The notes beneath the pieces were generated by a model. The model did not search any database, had not been told where the DNA came from, and saw only the letters and a program-made list of their open reading frames with translations. The translations under genes were made by a program, and so were the position numbers. From an uncultured Caulobacterales bacterium (GTDB lineage Bacteria; Pseudomonadota; Alphaproteobacteria; Caulobacterales; Caulobacteraceae), in NCBI GenBank assembly GCA_903837135.1, contig CAILTK010000090.1, forward strand, positions 22,858 through 86,857: a DNA stretch of 64,000 bases. The letters are read 5' to 3'. Positions 32,655 through 42,368 of this stretch are shown piece by piece (positions within the stretch are counted from its first letter, which is position 1; each line of letters opens with the position of its first letter).

Positions 32655-33677
32655 ATGAACGCCAGCCTCCCCGCCTCGCTCCGCACCGGCCGAACGGTGC
32701 TCGACCTGATCGGGTCGACCCCGCTGGTCCGCCTGAACCGCGCCAGCGCCGCCACGGGCTGCGAGATCTGGGGCAAGGCGGAGTTCCTCAATCCCGGCCA
32801 GTCGGTGAAGGACCGCGCCGCCCTGTGGATCGTCCGCGACGCCGAGCAACGCGGCCTGCTGCGTGCCGGCGGGCTGATCGTCGAGGGTACTGCGGGCAAT
32901 ACCGGCATCGGCCTGGCCATGGTCGGCGGGGCGCTCGGCTACCGCACCCTGATCGTGATCCCGCGCACCCAGACCCAGGAGAAGAAGGACGCCATCCGCA
33001 TGGCCGGCGCCGAACTCGTGGAGGTGGACGCGGTCCCCTATTCCAATCCCGACAACTACGTCCGCTTCTCCGGCCGCCTCGCCGAGGAGAGGGCCGCCAG
33101 CGAGCCCAACGGCGCGATCTGGGCCAACCAGTTCGACAACCTCGCCAACAAGCAGGCGCACGTGGAGGGCACCGGGCCCGAGATCTGGGCCCAGACCGGC
33201 GGCCAGGTGGACGGCTTCGTCTGCGCGGTCGGCTCGGGCGGCACCCTGGCCGGCGTCGCCGAAGCGCTGCGGGCGCGAAAGCCGGACGTGGCCATCGCCC
33301 TCGCCGATCCCCATGGCGCGGCGCTCTACAGCTACTACACCACCGGCGAACTTCGTTCCGAGGGCTCCTCGATCACCGAGGGCATCGGTCAGGGCCGGAT
33401 CACCCGGAATCTCGAGGGGCTCACGGTCGACCACGCCTATCGCATCGCCGACGACGAGGCCCTGGCGCAGATCTTCGACCTGGCCGAGCATGAGGGCCTG
33501 AACCTCGGCGGCTCGTCGGGGATCAATATCGCCGGCGCGATCCGGCTGGCGCGCGATCTCGGTCCGGGCAGGACCATCGTCACCATTCTCTGCGACTACG
33601 GCGCGCGCTATCAGTCGAAGCTGTATAACCCTGCCTTCCTGGCCGAACGGGGACTGCCCACGCCGGCCTGGCTCTGA
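32655..33677 (+). CDS. cysK: Cysteine synthase A (O-acetylserine sulfhydrylase-like)
   Basis: A 340-residue PLP enzyme of the cysteine synthase family. The PLP lysine is K52 (NPGQSVKDRAA), the substrate loop is GTAGNTGIGLA (TSGNT-like, with Ala for Ser), and the phosphate-binding loop is AVGSGGTLAG. It would make cysteine from O-acetylserine and sulfide. The conserved C-terminal tail (LCDYGARYQSKLYNPAFL) marks the long form common in Alphaproteobacteria. A cystathionine beta-synthase-like role cannot be ruled out. It heads a sulfur-metabolism group with sseA and metC. Confidence 0.88.
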   Translation: MNASLPASLRTGRTVLDLIGSTPLVRLNRASAATGCEIWGKAEFLNPGQSVKDRAALWIVRDAEQRGLLRAGGLIVEGTAGNTGIGLAMVGGALGYRTLIVIPRTQTQEKKDAIRMAGAELVEVDAVPYSNPDNYVRFSGRLAEERAASEPNGAIWANQFDNLANKQAHVEGTGPEIWAQTGGQVDGFVCAVGSGGTLAGVAEALRARKPDVAIALADPHGAALYSYYTTGELRSEGSSITEGIGQGRITRNLEGLTVDHAYRIADDEALAQIFDLAEHEGLNLGGSSGINIAGAIRLARDLGPGRTIVTILCDYGARYQSKLYNPAFLAERGLPTPAWL

Positions 33678-33681
33678 CGAT

Positions 33682-33785
33682 CCGGAGCGTTTTTCGGTTT
33701 GATGGAATCAAACCGACGCCCTAGGTCCTTGTTTTGGTACGAGTTTGATCCGAAGACCGGTCTCCGCTTTTCGGAACGTGGTTTA
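33682..33785. repeat. Dispersed alphaproteobacterial intergenic repeat (full copy)
   Basis: The element runs from GAGCGTTTTTCGGTTTGATG through AAACCGACGCCCTAGGTCCT and GACCGGTCTCCGCTTTTCGG to GTTTAGA. It matches from memory a repeat family common in alphaproteobacterial intergenic DNA. It contains inverted portions (CGGTTTGAT/ATCAAACCG) and fills the space between cysK and sseA, so any sseA promoter must lie in or beside it. A partial copy is at 19521-19555. Confidence 0.65.
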
Positions 33786-33797
33786 GAAGAGGCCGCA

Positions 33798-34640
33798 ATG
33801 CCCGACGATCCCCTGGTCTCCACCGACTGGCTCGCCCATCACCTGGACGCGCCCGACCTCAAGATCGTCGACGCCAGCTGGTATCTGCCGGCGGAGGAGC
33901 GCGACCCGAAGGCCGAGTACGCCGCGGCCCACATTCCGGGCGCGGTGTTCTTCGACATCGACGAGATCGCCGACGCCGACACCGACCTGCCGCACATGCT
34001 GCCCATGCCGGCCAAGTTCGCCTCACGGGTCAGGAAGCTCGGCCTCGGCGACGGCTCGCGCATCGTCGTCTATGACGGCTGGGGCGTGCGCTCGGCGGCG
34101 CGGGTGTGGTGGACCTTCCGCGCCATGGGCCACGACGACGTGGTGGTGCTGGACGGCGGCCTGCCCAAGTGGATCGCCGAGGGCCGGCCGACCACCGACC
34201 GGGTTCCCCCGGTGCGTGAGCGTCATTTCACCGTCCGCTTCGCCCACGATCTCGTGCGCGACCGCCATCAGGTCGCCCGCGTGCTCGGCAGCCGGCGCGA
34301 ACAGGTGGTCGACGCCCGCCCCGCCGCCCGCTTCCGCGGCGAGGCGCCCGAGCCGCGGCCCGGCCTGAAGTCGGGGCACATGCCCGGCGCGCTCAGCGTG
34401 CCGATGAGCGAGATGATCGCCCCTGACGGAACAATGAAGTCGGCCGCCGCTCTGGCGGCGGTGTTCGAGACCGCCGGGGTCGACATCAAGCAGCCCGTCG
34501 TCTCCAGCTGCGGTTCCGGCATCACCGCCTGCGTCCTCGCGCTGGGGCTCGCCCGGCTCGGCCGCTGGCGCACGGCGGTCTACGACGGCTCGTGGGCCGA
34601 GTGGGGCGCCGCCGAGGGCTGTCCCGTCGTCAGCGGATGA
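33798..34640 (+). CDS. sseA: 3-mercaptopyruvate sulfurtransferase (two-domain rhodanese)
   Basis: A 280-residue tandem rhodanese protein. The inactive N-terminal rhodanese domain is at about 1-140 (VYDGWGVRSAARVWW), and the catalytic domain has active-site loop CGSGITAC with the persulfide cysteine C238. CGSG(V/I)TA is the signature of mercaptopyruvate sulfurtransferases, as opposed to CRxGxR/T thiosulfate rhodaneses. It transfers sulfur from 3-mercaptopyruvate to thiol acceptors. The ATG at 33798 was chosen because upstream in-frame codons derive from the intergenic repeat. It overlaps the GNAT gene by four bases. Confidence 0.93.
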   Translation: MPDDPLVSTDWLAHHLDAPDLKIVDASWYLPAEERDPKAEYAAAHIPGAVFFDIDEIADADTDLPHMLPMPAKFASRVRKLGLGDGSRIVVYDGWGVRSAARVWWTFRAMGHDDVVVLDGGLPKWIAEGRPTTDRVPPVRERHFTVRFAHDLVRDRHQVARVLGSRREQVVDARPAARFRGEAPEPRPGLKSGHMPGALSVPMSEMIAPDGTMKSAAALAAVFETAGVDIKQPVVSSCGSGITACVLALGLARLGRWRTAVYDGSWAEWGAAEGCPVVSG

Positions 34641-35146
34641 GGGTGCGCCTGGCCACCAACGCCGACTGCGCCCGCCTGCCGGCGATCGAGCGCTCGGCCA
34701 ACCGGCGCTTCGCCGAGATCGGCATGCCCGACGTGGTCGGCGCGCCCGTGGGCGAGGCCGAGACGTGGGAGCCACATTGCGCCAGCAGCCATCTGTGGGT
34801 CGGGGTCGACGCGGAGGACCAGCCGTTCGCCTTCCTCGCCGGCGGGGTGCACGGGTCGCTGATGTTTCTCTACCAGCTCGCGGTCGACCATGATCGCCAG
34901 CGTCAGGGCGTCGGCCGCGCCCTGTTGCAGACGGGGGAGGCGGCGGCCCGGGCGCAAGGCCTTCACGAAGTCTATCTGACCACTTTCTGCGACGTGCCGT
35001 TCAACGGTCCCTACTATGCGGGCCAAGGCTACCAGGTGGTCGAGGACCCGGATCTGCCGGACATGCTGAAGCCGGTGATGGACGCCGAACGCCGCCGCTG
35101 GATCGCCCCCGGCCGCCGCCGCTGCGCCATGCGGAAATTTGTTTAG
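34637..35146 (+). CDS. GNAT family N-acetyltransferase
   Basis: A 169-residue acetyltransferase. The acetyl-CoA-binding motif A reads FLYQLAVDHDRQRQGVGRALLQ (Q/RxxGxG/A as RQGVGRA), and the later TTFCDVPFNGPYYAGQGYQV is motif B. The opening VRLATNADCARLPAIERSAN is typical. The acceptor is unknown. Translation is coupled to sseA (ATGA), and metC follows 23 bases later, so it sits within a sulfur-amino-acid operon. Confidence 0.85.
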   Translation: MRVRLATNADCARLPAIERSANRRFAEIGMPDVVGAPVGEAETWEPHCASSHLWVGVDAEDQPFAFLAGGVHGSLMFLYQLAVDHDRQRQGVGRALLQTGEAAARAQGLHEVYLTTFCDVPFNGPYYAGQGYQVVEDPDLPDMLKPVMDAERRRWIAPGRRRCAMRKFV

Positions 35147-35169
35147 CGGGTAGATCGACGGGTAGGAAT

Positions 35170-36362
35170 GTGTCCAAAGACAGACCCTGGCGGCCAGCCA
35201 CAATCCTGACCCATGTCGGGCCGAGCGGGACGCCGCCGCCCACGCGCACCGTGTCGCCGCCGATCCAGCGCGGCTCGACGGTGCTGATGCCCGACGCGGC
35301 GAGCCTCTACGCCTCGGACCAGCCGACCTACGGCATGAATTCGCACGCGGTGCATGAGGCCCTGGTCGAGGGCCTGAAGGCGCTCGAGCACGCCGGGCAT
35401 GCGGAGCTGTTCACCTCCGGGCTCTCCGCGGTCACCGGCGCCCTGTCGGCGGTGGTCGGCGCGGGCGACGAGGTTCTGGTGGTCGACACTGTGTATGGAC
35501 CGACGCGGCGGTTCTGCGACGGCTATCTGAAGCGGATGGCGGCGCCGGTGCGCTATTTCCCGGCCGCCGCCACGGCGGGGGAGATCCTCGCCCTGGCCAC
35601 CCCCCGCACCCGGCTGATCTTCCTGGAAAGCCCGGGCTCGCAGACCTTCGAGATGCAGGACGTCCCGGCCATCGCCGCGGCCGCCAAGGCGCGGGGGATC
35701 CTCACCGCCGTCGACAACACCTGGGCCTCGGGCCTGCTGTTCAGACCGGTGGAGCATGGCGTCTCCCTGTCGATCCAGGCCCTGACCAAATACGTCTGCG
35801 GTCATTCCGACGTCTTCCTGGGCTCGGTCGCCACCAACGACCCCGATGTCGCCCGCCAGCTCACGGCCTTCGTCCGGGACACCGGCGCCTCGGTCTCCCC
35901 CGACGACGCCTTCCAGGGCCTGCGCGGGCTGCGCACGCTGGAGGTTCGGCTGAAGCGGCATGGCGAGAGCGGCCTCGAAGTGGCCGAATGGCTGGCGGGC
36001 CAGCCGCAGGTGGCGCGGGTGCTCCACCCGGCCCTGCCCGGCGATCCCGGCCATGGGATCTGGAAGCGCGACTTCACCGGCGCCGCGGGCCTGTTCGGCG
36101 CGGTGCTGAAACCGGCGCCCCGGGCCGCGGTCGAGGCCTTCCTGAACCGGCTCCAGCTGTTCGGCCTCGGCTTCTCCTGGGGCGGCTACGAGAGCCTGGC
36201 CATCCACTGCGACCCGCAGATCCGGCGCAGCTGCGGCCCGTCGCACCTCGAGGGCCCGCTGATCCGCCTCAACATCGGCCTCGAGGACCCGCAGGACCTG
36301 ATCGCCGACCTGCGCCAGGCGCTGGACGCGCTGCCTTCCCCCTTCGGGGGGGATGGGAGTCG

Positions 36363-36366
<4 letters not shown>
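35170..36366 (+). CDS. metC: Cystathionine beta-lyase
   Basis: A 398-residue PLP-dependent trans-sulfuration enzyme. The PLP lysine is K207 (QALTKYVCGHSD), D182 is in VDNTWASGL, and the Gly-rich substrate region is FTSGLSAVTGALSAV. The family cleaves cystathionine to homocysteine, pyruvate and ammonia, for methionine synthesis. The start is GTG. The last residues (LPSPFGGDGSR) are encoded by a GC hairpin repeat, and the 3' end overlaps convergent ntrC by four bases. Confidence 0.9.
36336..36353. terminator. Hairpin embedded in the metC 3' end
   Basis: TCCCCC-TTC-GGGGGG forms a strong stem within the last codons of metC, just before the point where metC and ntrC converge. It has the form of the local CCCCC/GGGGG repeat family and could slow transcription from both sides. 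It lacks a T-run. Confidence 0.35.
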
Positions 36367-37777
<1,411 letters not shown>

Positions 37778-37781
<4 letters not shown>

Positions 37782-38890
37782 GAGTGAGGTTCCACGCGGG
37801 TAAGGGGACGGCTGCCCGAGGCAGGAGAATTGAGCGCCCGGCGCGGCAACAGCACCCGGAAGACGGTTCGGCCCGGCTCGCTCTCGAAGTCGATCACCCC
37901 CTGATGGTCGGCCACCAGCTTGGCCACCAGCGTCAGGCCGAGGCCGGCGCCGGTCACCTTGGTGGTGACGAAGGGATGGAACAGCCGCTCGCGCATGTGC
38001 GGGGCGACGCCGGGACCATTGTCCTGGACCCGCACCTCGAGCGGCGTGCTCGGCGCATTGTGGCGATATCCGGTGGAGATGGTCACTTCGCCGCGCCCGT
38101 CGCCCCGGCTGTTGGCGGCTTCGGCGGCGTTCTTGACCAGGTTGAGGAACACCTGGATCAGCTGGTCCTCGTCGCCCCAGGCGTGCGGCAGCGACGGGTC
38201 GTAGGATTCACGGAAGGTCAGCCGATCGCCGATCCCCGCCGCCATCAGCACGCGCACGCGATCGAGGATCCGGTGGATGTTGACGGCCTGGCGCGAGGGC
38301 GGCCGCTCGTCGGAGAAGGCCTCGACCCGGTCGATTAGCCGGCGGATCCGATCGGTCTCGTCGACGATCAGCTGAGCCAGGGCGGCGTCTTCGGCGCTGG
38401 CCCCCTGCGACAACAGCTGGGCCGCTCCCCGGATGCCGGCGAGGGGGTTCTTGATTTCGTGCGCCAGGGTGCGGCCCATGCCGGCCACCGAGCGCAGGGT
38501 GTCGGCGGTGCGGTCCGCAGCGGGGCTGTTGCTGCGGATCGTCAGGGTCAGCTGCACCAGGCCGCCCGGCAGCGGCGCCGCCGCCACTTCGGCCTCGAAC
38601 GGCGGATGATCCGGAATGACGATCTCGACTTCCCGTTCGCGCACCACCGAACCATCGCGGGCGGCCCGGGCGACCAGGTTCGGCAGGACGCTGTCCGTGG
38701 GCAAGGCCGTCGACAGGGGGTGGCGGCGCAGCAGGCCCAGGGACTGGCCGAAGAACCGCTCGGCCGCCTCGTTGGCCGTGCGCAGCTCGCCGGCGGCGGT
38801 GAACACCAGCGACGGGTTCGGGCCGAGGTCGAAGGCGGCGGCTCTGAGGGCTTCGGGGGCCGGCGATGATCGGGTCAAGCTTATGGGCAT
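37778..38890 (-). CDS. ntrB: Nitrogen sensor histidine kinase NtrB
   Basis: A 370-residue cytosolic kinase/phosphatase: N-terminal PAS-like domain (about 15-125), H box TLAHEIKNPLAG with H144, then the ATPase domain with an N box (NLVKNAAEA), G1 (VQDNGPGV), F box and G2 (GAGLGLT). It controls NtrC phosphorylation in response to nitrogen status, usually through PII. The ATG at 38890 (MPISLTRSSP) gives the normal family length; the frame remains open far upstream only as a mirror of ispDF. It is divergent from ispDF by about 110 bases. Confidence 0.93.
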
Positions 38891-39002
38891 CCAAGTCTCC
38901 GTGCTAAGCTGTGCACATAAATGCGCCATCGGCAACGCCCAAATTTGAGGCAAGCTCCGGAGACCCCTGGACAGGCGCCCGGCCGACGAGTCAGAAGCGG
39001 CC

Positions 39003-40136
39003 ATGAAATTCGCCGCCGTGATCGTCGCCGCCGGAACGGGCAGTCGTGCTGGCGGCGCGCCCAAACAGTGGCGTCTGCTCAAAGGGCGGGCGATCGCGCG
39101 GTGGTCGGTGGACACCTTTAAGGCGATGGGCGCCGAACCGGTGGTGGTCGTCGTCGGCGAGGGCCAACGGGACGAGGCCGAGCGTTGGCTCGGCGACGCG
39201 GGCGTGGTCCTCGTCGCCGGCGGCGCCACCCGCACCGCCTCGGTCCGCTCGGGTCTCGCCGCGGTGGGGACGGTCGAGGCGGTGCTGATCCACGACGCCG
39301 CCCGCCCGCTGGTGACCCAGGCCCACGTCGAGACCCTGCTCGCCGCGCTCGAAGACGCCGACGGCGCCCTGCCCGCCCTGCCGGTGGCCGACACCTTGAA
39401 GCGCGAGACCCAAGCCGGCGTGGCCACCGTGGATCGCGAGGGGCTGTGGCGGGCGCAGACGCCGCAGGCCTTTCGCCTGCCGCCGCTGCGCGACGCCTAC
39501 GCCCGCTGGCCGGACGAGGCGCCGGCGACCGACGATGCGGCGGTGCTGGAGGCCGCGGGCGGGCGCGTCAGCCTGGTTCCCGGCGACCCCCTGCTGATGA
39601 AGATCACACACCCGGAGGATTTCGCCATGGTCGAACGGCTGGCGGAGGTCACGCGCGTCACCCGCGTCGGTCAGGGCTTCGACGCCCACCGGTTCGGGCC
39701 GGGCGACGGCGTCTGGCTGTGTGGGATCAAGATCGCCCACCCCCTCACCCTGATCGGCCATTCCGACGCCGACGCCGGCCTGCACGCCCTGACCGACGCC
39801 ATTCTGGGCGCCATCGGCGCCGGCGACATCGGCGACCACTTCCCGCCGACCGACCCGCAGTGGAAGGGCGCTTCGTCCGATCGCTTCCTGCGGCATGCGG
39901 CGGAGCTGGTGCGCCGGCGCGGCGGGCGGATCACCGGCGTCGACGTGACCCTGGTGTGCGAGCAGCCGAAGATCAAGCCGCACCGCGAGGCCATGCGCGC
40001 CCGGCTCGCCGAGCTGCTGGACCTGCCGCTCGAGGGCGTCAGCGTGAAAGCCACCACCACCGAGGGCATGGGCTTCACCGGCCGCAGCGAAGGCCTCGCC
40101 GCCCAGGCCATCGCCACAGTGGATCTGCCAGGGTGA
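39003..40136 (+). CDS. ispDF: Bifunctional IspDF (MEP cytidylyltransferase / MECDP synthase)
   Basis: A 377-residue fusion for two steps of non-mevalonate isoprenoid synthesis. The IspD half (1 to about 220) has AAGTGSRAGGAPKQW and HDAARPL. The IspF half (about 222-377) has GQGFDAHRF with the metal Asp/His, IGHSDADAGLHALTDAILGA and KATTTEGMGFTGR. Fusion of IspD and IspF is characteristic of Alphaproteobacteria, and of Campylobacter. The fusion junction near 215-222 (AEVTRVTRVG) is intact. Confidence 0.96.
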   Translation: MKFAAVIVAAGTGSRAGGAPKQWRLLKGRAIARWSVDTFKAMGAEPVVVVVGEGQRDEAERWLGDAGVVLVAGGATRTASVRSGLAAVGTVEAVLIHDAARPLVTQAHVETLLAALEDADGALPALPVADTLKRETQAGVATVDREGLWRAQTPQAFRLPPLRDAYARWPDEAPATDDAAVLEAAGGRVSLVPGDPLLMKITHPEDFAMVERLAEVTRVTRVGQGFDAHRFGPGDGVWLCGIKIAHPLTLIGHSDADAGLHALTDAILGAIGAGDIGDHFPPTDPQWKGASSDRFLRHAAELVRRRGGRITGVDVTLVCEQPKIKPHREAMRARLAELLDLPLEGVSVKATTTEGMGFTGRSEGLAAQAIATVDLPG

Positions 40137-40168
40137 TGATGCTTGGGGCCAGCGAAGCCTGGCTAAGA

Positions 40169-40292
40169 CTCAACGTAGCGGTCGCAGAGACTGCGCGGAG
40201 CGCGCAGAGAAGGGTTTCGCCGGACGTTCGCGCGGCGAGCCTTGTTTTAGCCTCCGCGCGCCCCGCGCATGTGCTGCGCTCTCTGCGTTTAT
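40169..40292. repeat. Dispersed imperfect palindrome (CGCAGAG / CTCTGCG type), copy 1
   Basis: The left part contains GTCGCAGAGACTGCGCGGAG and CGCGCAGAGAAGGG; the right part contains CCTCCGCGCGCCCCGCGC and GCTCTCTGCGTTTATC, roughly the reverse complement. A related copy lies at 53146-53288. It fills the gap between ispDF and pncC. Confidence 0.6.
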
Positions 40293-40332
40293 CCTTTGTC
40301 TGCAGCGCGACCTGACCGGGAAAGGCGACCCC

Positions 40333-40833
40333 ATGGACGACAGCATCTTCCCGCTCGAACTGCTCAGCCTGGCCCGGCTGCTGCTGGACGAATGCCGCGG
40401 GCGGGGTCTGCGCATCGTCACGGCCGAGAGCTGCACCGGCGGCATGGTCGCGGGTGTGCTGACCGAGATCGCCGGCTCGTCGGACGTGGTCGACCGGGGG
40501 TTCGTCACCTACTCCAACCGGGCCAAACAGGCGCTGCTCGGCGTGCCGGGCGACCTGATCGCCGACGTCGGCGCGGTATCCGAGCCGGTGGCCCGCTTCA
40601 TGGCCGAGGGCGCGCTCGAGGCGTCGGACGCCCATATCGCCGTCGCCGTCACCGGCGTGGCCGGCCCCGGCGGCGGCTCGCCGATGAAGCCGGTCGGCAC
40701 GGTGCACTTCGCCACCGCCCGCGCCAACGGGCCGATCCAGCACCGGATGGAGCGGTTCGGCGACATCGGTCGCGGCCGGATCCGCCTCGAGAGCGTGCGC
40801 GTGGCGTTGGAGATGATGCGCGAGCGGGTGTGA
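40333..40833 (+). CDS. pncC: Nicotinamide-nucleotide amidohydrolase (CinA C-terminal domain family)
   Basis: A 166-residue protein consisting of the CinA C-terminal domain alone, with the signature TAESCTGGMVAG near residue 30 and VAVTGVAGPGGGSPMKPVGTV later. The family deamidates nicotinamide mononucleotide to nicotinate mononucleotide, recycling NAD breakdown products. The N-terminal MoCF-like domain of long CinA is missing, as in E. coli PncC/YgaD. It is convergent with the coq10-like gene. Confidence 0.9.
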   Translation: MDDSIFPLELLSLARLLLDECRGRGLRIVTAESCTGGMVAGVLTEIAGSSDVVDRGFVTYSNRAKQALLGVPGDLIADVGAVSEPVARFMAEGALEASDAHIAVAVTGVAGPGGGSPMKPVGTVHFATARANGPIQHRMERFGDIGRGRIRLESVRVALEMMRERV

Positions 40834-40842
40834 CAGCCCTTC

Positions 40843-41349
40843 TTAACCCTCCCCCTCGTGGGGAGGGTGGCGGGCGAAGGCCGACGGGCGGGAGGGAGCC
40901 GCACCGCCGTAAAGAACCTTCGCCCGATCCTCGAAACTGCCGATCAGCTTCTCCACCGCCGCAGCGAAATTGGCCTTCAGCATCAGGTCGAGCATGCGTG
41001 ACTTGAACTCGAAATCGATGTCGAAAATCACTTCGGCTCCATCGGCATGCGGCAGGAATTTCCAGCGGTTGTAGAGCCGCTTGAACGGGCCCGACAGCAG
41101 GCTGACGTCGATCTGCCGGCGCACGGCGTCGCGCTTGACCCGGGTCGAGAACCGCTCGGTGAGAAACGAGAACCCGACCGCCGCCTCGGCGTCGAGCACG
41201 CTGACGCCGGGCTCGACCTCCCGCGGCGGCTCCGCCTTCATGCTGGTGATCCAGCGGATGAACTCCGGATAGCGGGCGACATCGCCGACCATCTCGAACA
41301 GGGCGTCCGGCGCATAGGGCAGGATGCGGACGACGTGGTAGCGGGCCAA
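40843..41349 (-). CDS. COQ10/RatA-like START-domain protein
   Basis: A 168-residue START/polyketide-cyclase fold protein: YHVVRILPYAPDALFEMVGDVARYPEFIRW, KRLYNRWKFLP and FEFKSRMLDL stretches. Alphaproteobacterial members are the counterpart of mitochondrial COQ10, a coenzyme Q carrier needed for respiration; the RatA toxin label used in some databases comes from one E. coli study. The last residues (AFARHPPHEGEG) are encoded by a GC repeat hairpin and are probably not functional. It lies 7 bases downstream of lipA in the same direction. Confidence 0.85.
   Translation of the reverse strand: MARYHVVRILPYAPDALFEMVGDVARYPEFIRWITSMKAEPPREVEPGVSVLDAEAAVGFSFLTERFSTRVKRDAVRRQIDVSLLSGPFKRLYNRWKFLPHADGAEVIFDIDFEFKSRMLDLMLKANFAAAVEKLIGSFEDRAKVLYGGAAPSRPSAFARHPPHEGEG
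40846..40868. terminator. Hairpin at the convergence of pncC and coq10
   Basis: ACCCTCCCC (40846-40854) pairs perfectly with GGGGAGGGT (40860-40868) around CTCGT. It lies just past the pncC stop and inside the last codons of the coq10-like gene, and is a member of the local CTCCCC/GGGGAG repeat family. TTCTTAA borders one side; there is no full T-run. Confidence 0.5.
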
Positions 41350-41356
41350 GGAGGTC

Positions 41357-42334
41357 CTACCCGGCCGCCGCCAGGGCGGGGGCGAGTTGGGCCTCGCGGG
41401 CCGCGCGCAGCCGGGCGAAGTCCTCGCCGGCGTGATGGCTGGAGCGGGTCAGCGGGCTCGACGACACCATCAAAAACCCCTTGGCGCGGGCGATCGCCTC
41501 CAGCGCCTTGAACTCGTCCGGCGTGACGAAGCGGTCGATGGCCACGTGGCGGCGGGTCGGCTGCAGGTACTGGCCGATGGTGATGAAGTCGACGCCGGCG
41601 GAGCGCATGTCGTCCATCACCTGCATGACCTCCTCCTTGCTCTCGCCGAGGCCGACCATCAGGCCGGACTTGGTGAACTGGGCCGGGTCGCGCTCCTTGA
41701 CCCGCTCCAGCAGGCGCAGCGAGTGGTAGTAGCGGGCGCCGGGCCGGATCTTGAGGTAGAGCCGCGGCACGGTCTCGAGGTTGTGATTGAACACGTCGGG
41801 CCGGGCGTCGATCACCGCCTCCGGCGCGCTGTTGGGCTTTCGGAGGAAGTCGGGGGTCAGGATCTCGATGGTGGTGGCCGGGGTCTCGGCGCGGATGGCG
41901 CGGACCACGGCGGCGAAATGCGCAGCGCCGCCGTCGTCGAGGTCGTCCCGGTCCACCGAAGTGATCACCACATGCTTCAGCCCCATCTGCCGCACGGCGT
42001 CGGCGACGCGCTGGGGTTCGGTGGGGTCGAGCGGCGACGGCAGGCCGGTGGCGACGTTGCAGAAGGCGCAGGCGCGGGTGCACACCTCACCCATGATCAT
42101 CATGGTGGCGTGACTCTGGCTCCAGCATTCGCCGATGTTGGGGCACGCCGCCTCTTCGCAGACGGTGGTGAGGCCGCCGGCCTTCACGATGGCGCGGGTC
42201 GCCTGATATCCGGGCGATCCGGGCGCGCGCACGCGCAGCCACTCCGGCTTCCTGAGCACGGGCGTTTCGGGCCGTTCGCGTTTTTCGGGATGACGCAAGG
42301 CTCCGGCCAAGGTTGTGTCTATGATCGTGGCCAT
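41357..42334 (-). CDS. lipA: Lipoyl synthase
   Basis: A 325-residue radical SAM enzyme that inserts two sulfurs into octanoyl groups on lipoyl domains, here those of the pyruvate dehydrogenase subunits encoded nearby. The auxiliary cluster cysteines are C59, C64, C70 ([12 protein letters not shown]) and the radical SAM cysteines C85, C89, C92 (CTRACAFC). Length is typical. A perfect AGGAGG lies upstream of the ATG, but spacing is about 12 bases. The 5' end is close to the divergent hydrolase-like gene. Confidence 0.96.
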   Translation of the reverse strand: MATIIDTTLAGALRHPEKRERPETPVLRKPEWLRVRAPGSPGYQATRAIVKAGGLTTVCEEAACPNIGECWSQSHATMMIMGEVCTRACAFCNVATGLPSPLDPTEPQRVADAVRQMGLKHVVITSVDRDDLDDGGAAHFAAVVRAIRAETPATTIEILTPDFLRKPNSAPEAVIDARPDVFNHNLETVPRLYLKIRPGARYYHSLRLLERVKERDPAQFTKSGLMVGLGESKEEVMQVMDDMRSAGVDFITIGQYLQPTRRHVAIDRFVTPDEFKALEAIARAKGFLMVSSSPLTRSSHHAGEDFARLRAAREAQLAPALAAAG

Positions 42335-42368
42335 GCGGGGATTGCGCCTCCTGAAGAGCCTAGATCGG

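Noticed and set aside
40843..41349. RatA toxin of a toxin-antitoxin pair
   Set aside because: There is no adjacent ratB-like gene; the lipA neighbourhood and alphaproteobacterial sequence fit the coenzyme Q-binding COQ10 role.
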